64,000 bases of DNA from Lumbricus terrestris (Eukaryota > Annelida > Clitellata > Crassiclitellata > Lumbricidae): assembly GCA_949752735.1 (NCBI GenBank), contig OX457050.1, forward strand, positions 41,998,784 through 42,062,783, written 5' to 3'. A program made the position numbers and the translations under genes. The notes under the pieces were generated by a model. The model searched no databases, was not told where the DNA came from, and worked only from the letters and a program-made list of their open reading frames with translations. This document shows, one piece after another, positions 63,076-64,000 of the stretch. The number at the start of each line of letters is the position of its first letter. Within the stretch, counting starts at the first letter, position 1.

Positions 63076-64000
63076 AAATGAATGATAAGAAATGATCGGA
63101 TGTCGTATTCTCAATTGTTCGACGATGCCATACAAGTTGGATTGACGAAAAGAATTCTTGCTAAATAGAAGGCGGATTGATGAAATAATTTTTCACGCAA
63201 TAGAAGTGGGACTTGCGAAAACATCATTGCTGAAATTGGAGCTGGAATGATGAAAAATAGTTGTTATTTAAATAGATTATTGAATTGATAAAAAACTGCT
63301 ACTTTTGAAATAGAAGCTGGATTGGTTAAATGAAATCTTGACTATATGGAAACCTGACTGATGATAATGATTTATGCCAAAGTAGAAGCCGGAATGTTGA
63401 AAAATAATGAAGCGGCGACTGCCCAGAAATTTCGTATAATTTATTCGCTATTCCGTTTTCCGAAATGAGAAAAATAATTAATTCCGTTAAAACGATAGGG
63501 TAATCCTCTAGTTTAGGTGCTTTTATTATTTTGCATTGCTTTCTTCATTTCTGACTCGGACGCTTGTCTGCGGTGGCCAGCTTGGAATATTAGCGAATAT
63601 TAAAACTGCCAACGGATATTATATTCGTAAAGGTAATCCTGCAGTTTAGGTGCTTTTATTATTTTTGCACTGTTATACGGGATAGTTATCAGCAATAGTT
63701 TGAAGGAAGACATTGAAAATGTTTCCCCTTTGAACCTATTCCTGTACACACTTAAGCAATGGAAGCTGGATTACGGCATTTTTATATCTGAAATGGAAGC
63801 TGGATGCATGCTAAAATACCTGAATGAAAACCAGCAATCCAGCTTCCATTTCAGATATAAAAATACCTTAGTCCAGCTTCCATTTCTTAAGAGTTTATCA
63901 TTCATCCAGCTTGTTTCAGATCTGTTAAAACATTAATCCAGCTTCTATTACTCATGCGTTTTTCATTAATCCAGCTTCTATTTCAGATATATAAAAACCT
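63076..64000. repeat. 35-bp units and E-type element fragments
   Basis: 63125-63410 holds degenerate 35-bp units. Two E-type ends (GGTAATCCTCTAGTTTAGGT at 63490 and GGTAATCCTGCAGTTTAGGT at 63632) are followed by sequence matching the E element of the palindrome arms, then minisatellite from 63755 to the window end. The right end lies beyond the window. Confidence 0.6.

Overview
The window is eukaryotic. It has no operons or Shine-Dalgarno sites. It holds C2H2 zinc-finger genes, LTR and non-LTR retrotransposons, pogo-like DNA transposons, minisatellites and long AT-rich stretches. A Ty3/gypsy element whose integrase lies upstream of its reverse-transcriptase/RNase H region (the Gmr1-like order, described from deuterostomes) and the strong excess of the palindrome TAGGCCTA suggest a marine invertebrate deuterostome, perhaps an echinoderm. 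That assignment is an inference with low confidence. Almost everything here is mobile DNA or zinc-finger genes of one expanding family.

Layout. 1-7.1 kb: microsatellites, a small transposon carrying a telomere-like array (2287-2634), a composite transposon with a 35-bp minisatellite (4597-5534) and a frameshifted zinc-finger gene (6010-7073). 7.3-12.2 kb: a complete pogo-like transposon with TA target duplication, encoding a 950-residue DDE transposase with a C-terminal PHD finger. 13.6-16.2 kb: composite elements and a 5'-truncated RTE-type LINE with an 11-bp target duplication. 16.7-24.65 kb: a composite element split by a young gypsy element (16912-24328), itself split by a CR1/L2-type LINE (19775-21225). 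24.8-28.9 kb: a possible host exon, composite element copies and unassigned DNA. 28.9-33 kb and 57-63 kb: two diverged direct copies of a segment carrying minus-strand zinc-finger genes. 35-38.8 kb: two composite elements flanking an internally deleted pogo-PHD element. 42560-54801: a large palindrome with two 5155-bp arms, each carrying the same 22-finger gene, with a third pogo-PHD element exactly at its centre (47716-49646).

The main discovery candidate is a group of non-autonomous transposons with different ends but the same filling. At least five TIR types (called A to E here, plus F with telomere-like filling and a possible G) start mostly with GGT or GGGG and make 8-10 bp target duplications where these can be read. 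Types A, B, C and F have TIRs that are themselves short tandem arrays. A to E enclose the same roughly 35-bp minisatellite (unit core AAATGGAAGCTGGATTGATG). Empty sites in the segmental duplicates show that types A and D moved, or were lost, after that duplication. The second candidate is the palindrome, whose arms end at the termini of a pogo element. That geometry suggests either insertion at a hairpin tip or aberrant transposition between sister chromatids.

How parts relate: the zinc-finger loci share a C-terminal finger and flanking DNA and spread by local duplication and inversion. Transposons of several classes inserted into one another, giving a relative order: composite element C before gypsy, gypsy before CR1/L2; zinc-finger frameshift before palindrome. 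No tRNA, rRNA, CRISPR, riboswitch or prokaryotic signal was seen.
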